Positions 23,399-35,466 of a DNA stretch of 64,000 bases are shown here, piece after piece. Position 1 is the stretch's first letter, and each line of letters starts with the position of its first letter. Source of the DNA: Liolophura sinensis (Eukaryota > Mollusca > Polyplacophora > Chitonida > Chitonidae); assembly GCF_032854445.1 (NCBI RefSeq), contig NC_088300.1, positions 58,070,984 through 58,134,983 on the forward strand, given 5' to 3'. The notes under the pieces were generated by a model. That model saw nothing but the letters and a program-made list of their open reading frames with translations, made no database searches and was not told the DNA's origin. The position numbers were made by a program, and so were the translations under genes.

Positions 23399-26300
23399 GA
23401 GTTTCTACTTCCAGTCCCCAAAACTAAACAGTCACAATATTTTAAATTTTAACTTTGGTGAAAAACGGTTTGTGGAATTGGAGCGACAATGTTAATGTAA
23501 GATCTGAGTATATGACAAGAACATACTGTCGAACTGTTACGTTATATATGAATAAATCTAACTTATCATCCACAAAATCCAATAAGCTGTTTTCAGGAGC
23601 TTAGTAGCAATAAGAGTGCGACAAGCATGTTTCATGTTCAACATTAAATTTGGATGAAGTTTGATGTTTTTATGATTTAGATTCTTTCTGGATTAAAAGC
23701 ATATTTATTTTTCCCTTGGGGTGTTACACTTGGTTCCAAGGAGGGGCCAGACCCCGCAAACTATAAATCAAGTTGCCACAATGTGTTAATTACTGTCGTG
23801 TTAAACGCATTTGATTCCTGACTTTTCTAATTTATGACCCAGAGATTTGGCGTTGGGCAAGTAAAAAGATTAGCGGTTGATGGTACATCCTCATTTCCTG
23901 ATTTGTACTTTTAGTGTTATTAGGGTGGTCAGTGGCCATTCATTCACCAGAAGCCAGGGTAAGCAGCAGAGCGATGGCAGACACACGGATAAGTTTAAGT
24001 ATGATCGATATGTTCATAGGGGCTCACTATACCCCCAACAACTGATCTCCCCTGTTGTCACAAGGCCGAATGTTCTTATCTTACTCCGCAGTGTCACTGA
24101 ACAAAACTATACCCAAAAAGCTATACCCACTTAAACCTTATTTTTTTTATACATGTACGTTTTCTCAATCTATAATGTATTTTTCATGTTATTCCATTCC
24201 AATCGTGCATGTCGACTTAAAACAGGAAGACTTAAACCAGCGTGATCACTTTCCAAACCCACACATCACTGGCAAATTTTAAAAATAACTCTGTTGTTTT
24301 TGATATTTTAGTCAAACTGTCAAAATAAACTGACAGATAAGCCAAGGATGATCTTCAAAATATTTTTTTAGTTTACATGCTTTTAACAGGACTGTCTACA
24401 CGTATGCACGGGAGCGGCTTATTTACAAAGCATTAGCTGAAAGTCGAATAAACCAGATTCCGCTGACTGTGAGATGAACGCTTTAAGCATCGAAGCTATT
24501 GTTTGTCACCAAGCGGTATTCAGCTTCTTGGACGCATATTCGTTTTATCCTCCTGTTTTCGATGCGCCTGAACTACCTTTATAGTTGTATTAATACCTTC
24601 TGGATTGGGTTCTTTGTTTCCACTGGAATCTGGCGTAGTCCTTTACTTTTGAGGAACGCGGGCGGATTTGGTAGGTGTGTGTGGTGTGGGGTGGGGGTGG
24701 AGGGAGGGCGGGGCGGATTTTATATAGGACATGGATTTGAAGAGCGTGGGTGACACAGAATGACTGGTATGATATGTGGCATGTGCCGGTCATCGGTTTG
24801 TGTCCATCTCTATTAGAAGAGCCACGTACCTACACTGGACACATTGGTGTCTCAGCGGATGAAATTGATACTAATCTGAAACTAATGATGACGTTTTGGC
24901 GAATAATGAACAGAACTGCAGAACCCCGTCTTGCTTTCGTGTAAGCGAGGTTCAGCGAAGAGCTCTAACCCTATATATTTTTATTAAATAAAAGGCGCAT
25001 GTGGATATAAAAATGGTCAAGATAATAATAGGGTCCATCTGGTAATTACAGACGACCATTACATAGTGGTGGGAAATGTCAGCGAGGCTAAGCCGTGTCT
25101 GACCTGGAGCCAGGTCTTCCTCTTGTCACTCACCCTCCGCTTATTTACTGCCGGCCAACAAATCTCACATTCATTGACTGTATTAGACTGTCGTGTTACT
25201 TATGCGCCAATCAATGGTTCGACGGATCGGAATAATTCTCTGCCTCGTGGGACATAGCTTTTCCCTCCTCAGCGCACTGGTCAGGGCATTGTCAGCTCTC
25301 ACAACAGTCCGACTGTGCTATTTATACCCGGCGTGGGTGGAAATAATTGGCACAGTAAGACATTATTAAAACAAATCATTGGTGATAACTGTTCTGATGC
25401 ACTAATGGCTAAATTTCTGACAAGAGCCTACTCATCGCATCTCTGGGGATGATTCAGATGTCAAAATCTGAATACACATTATTCTACACTTTTCTTTGGC
25501 CTTAAATATCTTCGTCGTGCCTTTCACAGAAAGGTGAGCTTTCACTCTGCTTGAAGAAATTGTCTCAATGAAATACCCCCAATTTAAGTCAGTTTAAGTG
25601 AACATTTAAATTCTATGGAATATGGAAGGAGGTCAGATTTATTTTCTCACTTTACCTTTATATTGAGCTATAACTGCTATTAGAAACCTATTCACACTCC
25701 GGAAAGTCTGGGTTAATCATCCATAACACGGTTTATTGAAGAGTCATCATTTGATTCGAAGAAAGACTTATCGGATGCATGGCTTTACTGTGGCCTCTTA
25801 TTAAGGTATCCTCGGCCTAAGGCTTAGCATGTACGGAGTTGTGGTTCTTGACAAACGGGTTGCGTTTCGGGGCTTTTTACTGATGACAAATACTCATTCC
25901 ATGGATTTTGCGCGGCAAACAATCACACGCACACACACCTTAAATAAGTTTTCAAAATCCTTCGAGTTTTATGTAAATTTTATGCCCATTCACCCCTTTC
26001 CATGGTTTATATCATACAAAGCAAGAAACGTAATCACATGCAGCAAGGCTTACAGGATTTCCAAAGGTGAAAGCTTGTTTTTTAAAGCTTTCTGCATGTC
26101 CGAAATGTTCAAAGATCTGCAACAAAATGACGTCATTGCAAAAGTATAAAAAGGATTTTGTCGTCTCCGGTTTGGCCCCAGGGAGGAGATCGCTATTGAT
26201 GCCTTTTAAGGAAACAACCCCTTTTTTCACCATGCTCTATTGAGAGAACTAAACCCGTGTAATGATATGTCCAAAAATGACTACCTAACGTTTAGGCATG

Positions 26301-27048
26301 GCTGCATAATGCGTACATCGCGTCAGATTTGACATGAATTTAATGGGATTGACAAAATCAATATAGGTTTTAAAACTCCGTCAGCCATTATATTTCCTAT
26401 CGTGCAAATTATACACATTCACACAGGTTTGGAGAGCTTGTACATGTTTGTACTTAATTTTACTTTTCACTCCTTCTACAGTGCCTTCATTTATTTCATC
26501 TCTTTCATTTGCTATTATCTCCCGTTTTCATCATACGCCTTGTCGAGCACCACATTTCCGTATGTACAAAAATATCCTTCAACCCATCCTGTGTCTATCC
26601 CAAGTCTTTCAGAGATCAGTATAAATAGAACTCTACTACAGCTCCTCAAGCGCCTCTACAAGAATTTGGTATTTCTGCGAGTAGAAAAATTTGTCCATTC
26701 TCAACCATGCCTCGTAGCAATTGTTTCTATATTTGCTATGCCAGTTCTTATTGGCTGAGAATATTTGCTGGTCATAACACTGGGACCAACCAAAAATGAT
26801 GAAGAGGTCACTTAATTCCGGCAAATCAGTCATCGATTTGACAAAAGAATAGGATTTTAGAGATGTAAATGTGGGAACGTAGATTAGGCTGTTTAATATC
26901 AAATTCCAGTTGAGTAGATGACATTTATTAATTTGGCATTGTGAGACATGCCAGTGACCTAATATAAAAGGGTGTTCCAAAACGATGGACTCAGTTCCAA
27001 AGCACTATATTTGAAGATGGTAACGCGTTACGCATACTCAAAATGGTA
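23399..27048. other. Non-coding stretch with one G-quadruplex motif
   Basis: Apart from the G-rich run at 24688-24713, only short frames (up to 118 codons at 26402-26758, hydrophobic and domain-free) and a short CA run near 25925-25940. Confidence 0.45.
24688..24713 (+). other. G-quadruplex motif
   Basis: Five G-runs (GGGG, GGGGG, GGG, GGG, GGGG) are separated by loops of 1, 4, 1 and 1 bases, satisfying the standard intramolecular quadruplex pattern with very short loops. It lies within a purine/GT-rich stretch (24672-24716). Confidence 0.6.
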
Positions 27049-27687
27049 CCGTTCAATTATTTATGACGTTTACTACTACTCAGGCTAGACGTTGTGAGTG
27101 CGCAGGGAAAGTCATTTAGCGATGATCATTTGGCGAAATTCTCAGGCTGGAGGTTGTGAGTACGCAGGGAAAGTCATTTAGCGAGGGTCATTTGGCGAAC
27201 TGCTCATCCTTGAGGTTGTGAGTGCGCAGGCCAAGTCATTTAGCGATGGTCATTGGGCGAAATACTCAGGCTGGAGGTTGTGAGTGCTCAGGAAATTCAT
27301 TTAGCGATGGTCATTTGGCGAACTATTCAGGCTGAAGGTTGTGAGTGCGCAGGGAAAGTCATTTAGCGAGGGTCATTTGGCGAACTATTCAGGCTGAAGG
27401 TTGTGAGTGCGCAGGGAAAGTCATTTAGCGAGGGTCATTTGGCGAACTACTCATCCTTGAGGTTGTGAGTGCGCAGACCAAGTCATTTAGCGATGGTCAT
27501 TGGGCGAAATACTCAGGCTGGAGGTTGTGAGTGCTCAGGAAATTCATTTAGCGACGGTCATTTGGCGAACTATTCAGGCTGAAGGTTGTGAGTGCGCAGG
27601 GAAAGTCATCTTGCGATGTTCATGTGGCGAACCTCTCAGGCTGGAGATTGTGCAAGGAAAGTCATTTAGTGATGGTCATTTGAAAAT
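27049..27687 (+). repeat. 62-bp satellite array, about 10-11 copies, higher-order
   Basis: Monomer GTCATTTAGCGATGGTCATT-TGGCGAACTACTCAGGCTGG-AGGTTGTGAGTGCGCAGGGA-AA. GTCATTT starts fall at 27111, 27173, 27235, 27296, 27358, 27420, 27482, 27543, 27605 and 27661. Variant monomers (CTCATCCTTGAGG at 27203 and 27450; CATTGGGCGAAAT at 27251 and 27498; GCTCAGGAAATT at 27286 and 27533) recur at exactly 247 bases, showing that a block of four monomers was duplicated as a unit. Confidence 0.95.
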
Positions 27688-28559
27688 GTATGCCTTGTCT
27701 TTCAGATGGTAAGAATTTCGTTCATGCGCAGTTCGTGGTTGCTGAGATACACCAACTTCAAACTGGATCTCTTCTGTTTTTCCCCATTTTGTGCCGTATT
27801 TGGTTCTTATTAGAAAAGTATTTGAATATACAAAATGAAAATGGCGAACACAACTGTAGTGGAAACTTTTCGTCAATAGACACAGGCAAAAGAACTAATT
27901 CATTTAATAAAGAGCAGATGCGTGATCTGGCATTGTGCAGTTAATTAAACTGGTTTAGATCAGTTTAGTCTGTTACTGTTACAACATAGGGGACAAAGTT
28001 AAAGTGACTTGATTAATGTTAGGGTTAATCGGATCTGGCTCTATGAATATTAGAAAACGATCCCATTGTACACCCTTTAGATGGTCAGTGGCTGACAAGG
28101 ATTCACATGTGCAACTATTCAATACATGGAACGATGTCCATATCGTTATAACGGAACATTCTCCCCCTGGATCAAGTCGTTGTTAAGTTGTACAAAAACA
28201 CCTCGGATTGTCAGTTTACACCAACCATACAACATATCACTCGGATGGAACGTTTGAGAATGTTGCATTCTATAAAAATGCAAAACTTTGAACATGAAAT
28301 TAAATTGTATCCACCGGGTTCTCTTTACTCACTTTTAAACACTATACAATCCTTAAATCCATTTTTGTATTTAAAAGACTTAAAGTGATATGTTATAACA
28401 GCCACACTGAAGACATAAGTTATCTGATGAACTGTTGAGATAAATTCCAGAGGGAAAATGTTCAGTACATGTGTTTCGTTGAGTATATGTCAAACGTGAA
28501 CAGACGTAAGTTATTGCGATGTGTTTTTGATTTTGTTCAGGTTACTTTGTCATTTCTTT

Positions 28560-28856
28560 TTTGTCTGTTCAGTCGGTAAAGCATCCGCTTCGGGGGCGGT
28601 AGATCCAGGGTAAATCCTGGATTAGGTCACACCTAAGATCTTAAAAGAGGAAGTTGTTACTTGGCGTTCAGCATGAAGGCATAGTGCAACGACTGGTTGA
28701 CCTGTATCTGAATAATTGCTCGGGCGGGGCAGCTTACTTGCCTTCGGTAAGGCGTCTCGGTAAAGTAGCACTAGATAAAAGAGCGGGGGAAATCCGTCCT
28801 GCAACAAGGATGCAGATTACACACACTCTAAGGACCCTTTCGTCGTTTTTTTTTAA
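28560..28856 (+). mobile_element. tRNA-headed SINE, CACT family, 3'-truncated
   Basis: Starts with CAGTCGGTAAAGCATCCGCT, has the GGCGGGGCAGCTTACTTGCC body and ends at CCTTTCGTCG followed by a run of T, so the GAGTACGACG block and CACT tail are lost. Confidence 0.85.
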
Positions 28857-29509
28857 CTCCGAAGAGACTGTTTTAACTACACGATATTCATTAGGTTGAA
28901 GAGGAAAGAAAAAATACTGACACTAATCAGAGACAGAACTTTCAGGCAAACGCTTACGTGTGGAACACACACTAAACCACGTAAACCACGTTGCTCAGAA
29001 GTATAGTCCATTGCACAGGTATAATGGTTTCAATAAAATTACGTTTGTGCTGAGTCAAGCAGACGCTAGTTACATTCTTGTAACATGAGGATCGGCGGAA
29101 TAGGTCTAGATGTGTTTGTAGATAATGGTGAGACTTCTTTTTTAAACAAAACGAATATGAAAATGCATTTTTATGGAACAAAGAAATGTGGAAAACGTTT
29201 ATGAGCACATAGAGTCCAGGGTTATTCTCCAAGATCGAATCAGAGCCATTTAGGATCGGGTGTTACGTGAGTCTCATATTACTGTCAATAGCTCCTAACC
29301 TACAATATCGTTCATGGTTTATATTCTTTTAGCATCGATCTTTTCCATCAATTGAATGCGCTCGCTTGAAAGGGTGAGGTGTGAACGGTTTCGTAAAATG
29401 ATTAGGAGCGAATGAGTTGTTAGTGGGAAAAATTAGATTCCATAAATTGCAAGGAATTTCTGCTGCGTGTTTTGGCAGTTTGTGATTCCATAGACAATGT
29501 GTATCCACC

Positions 29510-29518
29510 CAGGTAAGT
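29510..29518 (+). other. Candidate 5' splice site of a GPCR leader exon
   Basis: CAG|GTAAGT, with the exon ending at 29512, is a perfect donor consensus. Paired with the acceptor at 30282 it would remove a 770-base intron and place a non-coding first exon upstream. This is inference: such donor motifs also occur by chance, and another CAG|GTAAGT lies near 13207-13215. Confidence 0.3.
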
Positions 29519-30255
29519 CACCTAGCGTAGCCAACATTACCACCCCAGACTTCTTTTTGTCGTGTGGTCTTTGAGGCAGCAAAGAAATTCTCTTCATCAC
29601 ATTTTAATGGCATTTGTAAATTATTTAGAATGTTGTTAGTGTTGGCACTTCGGTACGGCCACCGTCTCCTCGTTGGCTAACACAACTCCTTAGCGTGATG
29701 GGTTGGTCCCGTGACAGGGACAGATAAACCACTGCAGTGTGATGTGGGTGGAAGAGATTTAATTTCCCATCTATTATACATACACCTGACGCTTGGACCT
29801 GCGCTCTTGTGAGCTTGTCCGCCACACTCATTTTCGCTTTGACATTACGATGCTCGGAGATCTTCGCTTACTATAGGCTCACACATCCCTCGGCCATGGG
29901 AGTTTCTATTGATTTATCTCAGAAAAATGGACGGTGGTAAATGCTGTTAGCTGTAACGCTTCGCCTGTACGGCCTGTAATGAAATGCTGGGGAACAGTGG
30001 ATCGGAAGCCGGCCGTGTGAGCCGAACATGCCCACAGGCTTCTTTCTCCGCCCGTCCACTAGCAATCGGTCCACACAGACTCTTTTCACCTGGTTCAGCC
30101 GCGTGTAGACAATAGCGAACATAACACGCTCTCTAGAAAAATGAGAGTCTTCGAGAAGTAATAAGGTAACGCAGTTATTGCCAATAGAATTTTTTTCTCT
30201 GCGATATGAGAACTTTTACAAAAGTTAATACGTTCTTTGATGGCGTTAAATAAGC

Positions 30256-30282
30256 TTTTATTCAATTTTCTTCTCTTTTCAG
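30256..30282 (+). other. Candidate 3' splice site before the GPCR start codon
   Basis: A pyrimidine-rich run (ATTTTCTTCTCTTTTCAG) ends in AG at 30281-30282, 20 bases upstream of the receptor ATG at 30302. It is a good match to the animal acceptor consensus and implies that the coding exon begins at about 30283, with the 5' leader split by an intron. Seen by eye only; no transcript evidence. Confidence 0.6.
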
Positions 30283-30301
30283 TGGAAGCGATCACCTGAG
30301 A

Positions 30302-31915
30302 ATGGGTCACAACAGACGACTCTTGGATCTCTTTTTTAGCTCAACGAACATGTCTTTCCTGGGAGATTTTTGGTCTGCGGAGGAGAATGTCACGGATTCC
30401 AATCACACTCAGGGTAACGCCACAACCGAGCTCCGGGACATCTCTATTACCATTATGGCAACGGCCGTGATAACAACAACGCTACTGGGAAATTTGCTCG
30501 TGATAATAGCCGTGTTTTCAGAACGCCGACTACGGAAGGTGGGCAACTCATTTATCGTTAGTCTCGCTATCAGTGATCTCTTGGTGGGATGTATTGTAAC
30601 ACCTTTAGCACTGGTATATCAACTTACCCGACAATGGGGTCTCGGGACAAATGTGTGTGATTTTTGGGTGTCAATGGATGTTATTTGCTGTACAGCCAGT
30701 ATTCTAAACTTGTGTGTTATAAGTTTTGATCGCTACAATGCTATTACGCACCCACTGCAGTATGCTCTCAAAAGGACGCCCAAAAGAGCATTTTGCTTGA
30801 TAACATTCGTGTGGAGCTATTCTCTGGTAATTGCGCTCCCTCCCTTCCTCGGATGGAGGGAGGCGGACAGAGACCCTGACCAGTGCTCCGTATCCCAGGA
30901 AAAAGGCTACACCCTGTACTCTACCGTCGGCGCTTTCTACCTGCCCCTGTGTGTTATGATGTGTTTGTACTGGCGAGTGTTTCAGGCTACTCAAAAGCGC
31001 CTGAAGCAGTGGATTCCCGGACCGGGATCTAGTAAAGTTATAGTGAGTAACAGACCTTCGTTTGGTTTGAAGTTCCCACCTGTTGTTAGTGAGAACCGTG
31101 CTAAACGTACTGGACGTGTAGCATCCAAACTAACCGCACCCATCAATCCATATATAGGATATCGCTTAAAACAGAATGGAGACCCTTCCATTTACCGTAG
31201 TCTAGAGGACCTGACACCGTTGCGTTCGGAAGAAAAAATCCCAGCGGAACCGCAAGAGCCTCAAAAAAGATTACCTTTAACCGCTATGCAAAAACGCAAA
31301 CAATTTTTCAGCCGACGTATGATCAGTTTCCAGTTATCTACGGGGACTAGTTCCACGCTGACAACGAGTAGCAGCAATGATGTGATTGTTGAGATTTATA
31401 AAGAAATCAACCAACGACCGAATCCCGCTTTGAACAGAATGAGACAGAGCCTTAAAGCTATCCGGCGCCAGGAGTCCACGAACGAAGCGACTGCGGCACT
31501 GTGTCGAAGTGTATCTCCACTTATCAGCAAGAAGAGACATGATGACAGCAGCGAAGAGGGAGAATCCACCGAGAGTGAGATTCACACAAAGCACACATCG
31601 CTCGCTGTGCATGTCAAGCCAAAAATTTTGAAAAAGCGAAGAAGTGCGAAAATATCTGTTGCCCAAGAGAAAAGAGCTGCCAGAACTCTGGGCATAATAA
31701 TGGGCTGTTTTGTTATATGTTGGCTTCCATTTTTTCTCGTTACTCTTTTAATACCGTTTTGTGAGACCTGTAGTTTCCACCCGTTACTTCTGGAGATAGT
31801 ATTATGGTTAGGCTACTTTAACTCTGCACTTAACCCTATCATCTACACCTTTTTCAACCGGGATTTCCGAAGAGCTTTTAAGAAAATTCTCTGCTGTATC
31901 GAACGTAAAAAGTGA
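30302..31915 (+). CDS. Biogenic-amine class A GPCR, serotonin 5-HT1/5-HT7-like
   Basis: A 537-residue seven-helix receptor predicted to sit in the plasma membrane and couple amine binding to a G protein. Visible landmarks: N-terminal glycosylation sequons at N16, N29, N34 and N39; TM1 with GN at 63-64; TM2 with LAISD (D92); C119 and C195 for the TM3-ECL2 disulfide; amine-binding D126; DRY at 143-145; TM4 W171; TM5 with S207, T208, A211 and P215; a third intracellular loop from about 232 to 456; TM6 CWLPFF at 473-478; TM7 with W502, Y505 and NPIIY at 511-515; helix 8 ending in C531-C532, possible palmitoylation sites. The S-T-x-x-A pattern of TM5, the CSVSQ-KGY segment of ECL2 and the CCTASI and LCVIS stretches of TM3 resemble 5-HT7 and 5-HT1 receptors. 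The long loop 3 and short tail are more usual in Gi/o-coupled receptors. M17 is an alternative start. The coding region has no intron. Octopamine or dopamine receptor identity cannot be excluded; the aminergic class is nearly certain. Confidence 0.95.
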   Translation: MGHNRRLLDLFFSSTNMSFLGDFWSAEENVTDSNHTQGNATTELRDISITIMATAVITTTLLGNLLVIIAVFSERRLRKVGNSFIVSLAISDLLVGCIVTPLALVYQLTRQWGLGTNVCDFWVSMDVICCTASILNLCVISFDRYNAITHPLQYALKRTPKRAFCLITFVWSYSLVIALPPFLGWREADRDPDQCSVSQEKGYTLYSTVGAFYLPLCVMMCLYWRVFQATQKRLKQWIPGPGSSKVIVSNRPSFGLKFPPVVSENRAKRTGRVASKLTAPINPYIGYRLKQNGDPSIYRSLEDLTPLRSEEKIPAEPQEPQKRLPLTAMQKRKQFFSRRMISFQLSTGTSSTLTTSSSNDVIVEIYKEINQRPNPALNRMRQSLKAIRRQESTNEATAALCRSVSPLISKKRHDDSSEEGESTESEIHTKHTSLAVHVKPKILKKRRSAKISVAQEKRAARTLGIIMGCFVICWLPFFLVTLLIPFCETCSFHPLLLEIVLWLGYFNSALNPIIYTFFNRDFRRAFKKILCCIERKK

Positions 31916-34708
31916 AAATTAATCTGCTCTGTCCGCAAATTTGGATATTGGAATAAGATCGATCATCTGACTAGTGTCCTTATGATCGCATTACTCGGAA
32001 CAATTTCTATATTTCATAGGCAGTATGCTGTCAGTCACACGCGTCGTTGAGTACGAATCGCCATTCAGATTACAGCGGATTTTGCGGGTTCTGTTATTTG
32101 CAGCTGTTCCATCTAATGGAAATATTTACACCAAGTTTACACGTAAACAGATGGCAATTGTTCTCCGATAGTGAGATATCAGACGAACAGTATTGCAAAA
32201 GGATTTGTCAAGATTATTGCTAATGCAAAACACGATACTCAGCCTACGCAGGAAAAGGATAAAAAAAGAAACATCCAGGTATTTCCTTTTCATCCATCTA
32301 CTCCCATAGCGCACAGCGTGTCGGTTAGACATGCGTATCTAAACTGGGAAAGGCTGAATGCTTCCTCCTCACGATCGCTTATCAGAACCGTAGTACTGAC
32401 GTCATTTGGCATATTGGCTCTTTTACCTGACAACAACAAACAGAACTAAATTTCCGATTGAAGCTCGGCTGTAGGGTGGTTATTAAATACGTCGAATTTA
32501 ATCTTCCGTGTACAGAGCCAAATATGGATATATTCAGTCAGATAGTCGTCACAGTAATATAATGGTAAAGAGCTAATTGCGGAAGAAAAATACGACGTGA
32601 CGTTCATATTGTAACCCTTGGTTTTAACGGGTTGAATAAAGGTGACATTTTTTATCAACCAACGTAAAACGTGTATTTATAAATTTGCTTAGCCATGTGA
32701 AATGCCAAATGTACCAACATAAACAGATTGCTTTGTATGTGTATAAAACAAACTCGAAAGTAATTCGCTAGCCCGTTGCTGACACACGGTAAAACCATTC
32801 GATAAACAGGTTAACATATCAATTTTGTGCCTACCTTATTTGTAAAATTGTCATTTGATTAAAGTTTAATCAATCAAAACTTGCAATATGTAAATTCCAG
32901 GTATCTTGAATAAGATATTAACCGAGATAGGCGTTTTGTATGACTATGTAGGACATTCCTCATTGGATTTCCTTCCTGAGAATTGCTACAGATGGACCGG
33001 ATTAGCCTCACAGGGAGAACGGCGAAGTTACGTTGTGCTGAACCAATAGTACTTATATTGATTTCTTGTGAGGTACAATCAGACAGACAAATGTTTGTGC
33101 AAAGCCTTTGAAAGTTTTTTGTATTGACAACCGAACTGTTTTGTTCAGGTCTCCGCTGGGAGCAATTTTCTTCAGCTCTCAGTTTCAAGGACAGTCGTAT
33201 TTTTGCCTATAGCCGACAAAGCCCTGTTGTTCTCTGACCTTCACGACCATTAAAGATGTTCAGACTACAACACCCTGTTATACAAGTGTAGAAATAACTG
33301 TTATACGTACGGTATAGTCGTGGATAATAACATAGATTCCTTACAGCCAATACTGGTATTCTTGTGTCTGAGAAGCCTACAAAGGTATCTTAGTTTGTTT
33401 CCACCCTGTTCCTGTTATCTTGGTTTGTGTACTTTTCCCAGAGTTTGTGGAATTTTTTTCAGCCTGTCATATTTATATTCTGGATTTTTTATAGCAAGGC
33501 TGATACTTTTTGAATGAAAATGCTGCATCAGTATTGATGCTGATATCGCATTGTAAATACTGCTATTACCATAATGTATACGCATAACCAAAGACATTTG
33601 ACTGAGCTGGCCTCAGCCATTTGATGATAAATCCCCCGGTGATATACTGTTATATAGGTTTTGATAAAACTGTGCCAGTATTTCTCCACCCAGATGTGTA
33701 ACCTTTGTCAGAATGAGTGATGTGATGAAGGAATGAATTACAGCTGCATTGCATCACCTTTTCTCTGTTCATACGCCTTGTTTCATTTTAACATAAAAAG
33801 ACCGGAAACACCGATTCCAATCTAAGGACCTCTAAATTATTTGTAGCAGTACCTTTCAACATTGGTTCATAGGCCTACATAAATCTTTGTCCAGCCGTAA
33901 CATTTCTGACATCGAAGAAATGTGATCAAAATTGAAGAAAACAATGAACAGATGACCCAGTTCAACTATAATATTAAATTATTGTAAAGTCACCAAACAT
34001 GTGCAGATTAACGTGACGGTCATTAAGTGTGAACATTTTAGCTCTGTACCCAAGCCTGCAATGTGATGTGATATATGAGAAAAGTTCTTTGTGGTTTGGT
34101 TTCCTCAATTCTTTTTTTTAAACTAAAGTTCACATCACTCTCCTTTATTCTTGGCTACCATGGTTTAGAAAAAAGTAGAAAGCATGAGCCTGATGATTAT
34201 GGCTAATTTTGCAAGACAAATACGTGATAGCTATATTAATAGGGTGTGCTATAGGCCTATGACTATCTTCCTTACACAATTTATAAACTTCTTATTGCTT
34301 GTAATTCGTGATCTATATTTATATGACCATGTGGTCTCTGAAAATTGTATAAATAGTTATATATTTTTAACTGAACTGTTACAATTTAGATATTTTTACG
34401 GCAGACTTTTGGCGTATTTGTTATTTTTGTATGGAAGGTTAGCAAATATAACTATGGTGCCCTGTTTTCCAATGATGTATTCTACATTTCCTATACTGAT
34501 ATCAATGGACTCCTCATGAAAATGTGTGCTGTATGTATGTATGTAAGCAGGATTAAACCTGGGAACCTTGGTCCTGCTTCAAAAGTGCAAAAGCTGTCAA
34601 AAGATAAATAAATGATACATTAAGCTTTTCCCCGAATGCGCATTTGCCTTTGTCAATGTGTTGAAAAATCCTATTCTGTCAATATGTACAGTTTATATGT
34701 TCAGTTCA
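31916..34708. other. Presumed receptor 3' UTR, then non-coding stretch
   Basis: The first ~720 bases may be 3' untranslated sequence of the GPCR, up to the AATAAA at 32635. Beyond it nothing is recognised; frames are short and AT-biased. Confidence 0.4.
32635..32640 (+). other. Candidate polyadenylation signal for the GPCR
   Basis: This is the first canonical AATAAA downstream of the receptor stop codon (TGA, 31913-31915), about 720 bases into the presumed 3' untranslated region. An ATTAAA variant occurs earlier at 32482-32487. Either could define the transcript end. Confidence 0.3.
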
Positions 34709-34803
34709 CCTTCTGTTCCACTCACCATAATACCGGACGCTTCGTACAAGTGTAATATTCTTGAGTACGGCGTAAAACATCAATCAAATAAATAAATAAA
34801 TGA
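34709..34803 (+). mobile_element. SINE, AATA-tailed family, 5'-truncated
   Basis: Contains CCACTCACCATAATACCGGA, then TTCTTGAGTACGGCGTAAAA and a CAAATAAATAAATAAATGA tail. Only the last 95 bases of the family are present, as expected from incomplete reverse transcription. Confidence 0.85.
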
Positions 34804-35074
34804 AATTTCACTTATTCTGGGCGCAAGGGCGACTTGTCGTTGGCTTAATGTAAAGTATATATTTATTGATTTACTGATTTATTGGATTGTTGCTGAAAGT
34901 CATGTACAAGCATTTTTCACCTATACATGTATAGTACTGCACGATATTCAGTGGCAGAAGACAAATGGTCTTCAACCTTTATGTTAAAACGGCCACACAC
35001 GAACTTCTTCGATCGCTTATTGTTACCAAAGACCATAAGCCGTAAGAACTTGTTTCCCTGGAAACGTGTTGAAA

Positions 35075-35466
35075 TGTTTATGTCACTTGGGTTGACGTTA
35101 TTAAGTCAAGGAAACGCGTGTCGACGTTTATTGCACTTGGGTTGAGTCATGGAAATGTGTGTCAGTGTTTATTTCACTTGGGCTGAGTCATGGAAATTTA
35201 TGTCAGTGTTTATTTCACTTGGGTTGAGTAATGGAAATGTGCGTCAGTGTTTATTTCACTTGGGTTGAGTCATGGAAATGTGTGTCAGTGTTTATTTCAC
35301 TTGGGTTGAGTCATTGAAATGTGTGTCGACGTTTATTTCACTTGGGTTGAGTCATGGAAATGTGTGTCGACGTTTATTTCACTTGGGTTGAGTCATGGAA
35401 ATGTGTGTCAGTGTTTATTTCACTTGGGTTGAGTCATGGAAATGTGTGTCAGTGTTTATTTCATTC
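35075..35466 (+). repeat. 41-bp minisatellite, about 9 copies
   Basis: Unit ATTTCACTTGGGTTGAGTCA-TGGAAATGTGTGTCAGTGTTT. CACTTGG occurs at 35134, 35175, 35216, 35257, 35298, 35339, 35380 and 35421, a strict 41-base period, with a longer first spacing from 35084. Some units carry GTCGACG where others have GTCAGTG. Confidence 0.95.

Noticed and set aside
27049-27687. CRISPR-like array
   Set aside because: Monomers are contiguous with no unique spacers, in an animal genome; it is a tandem satellite.
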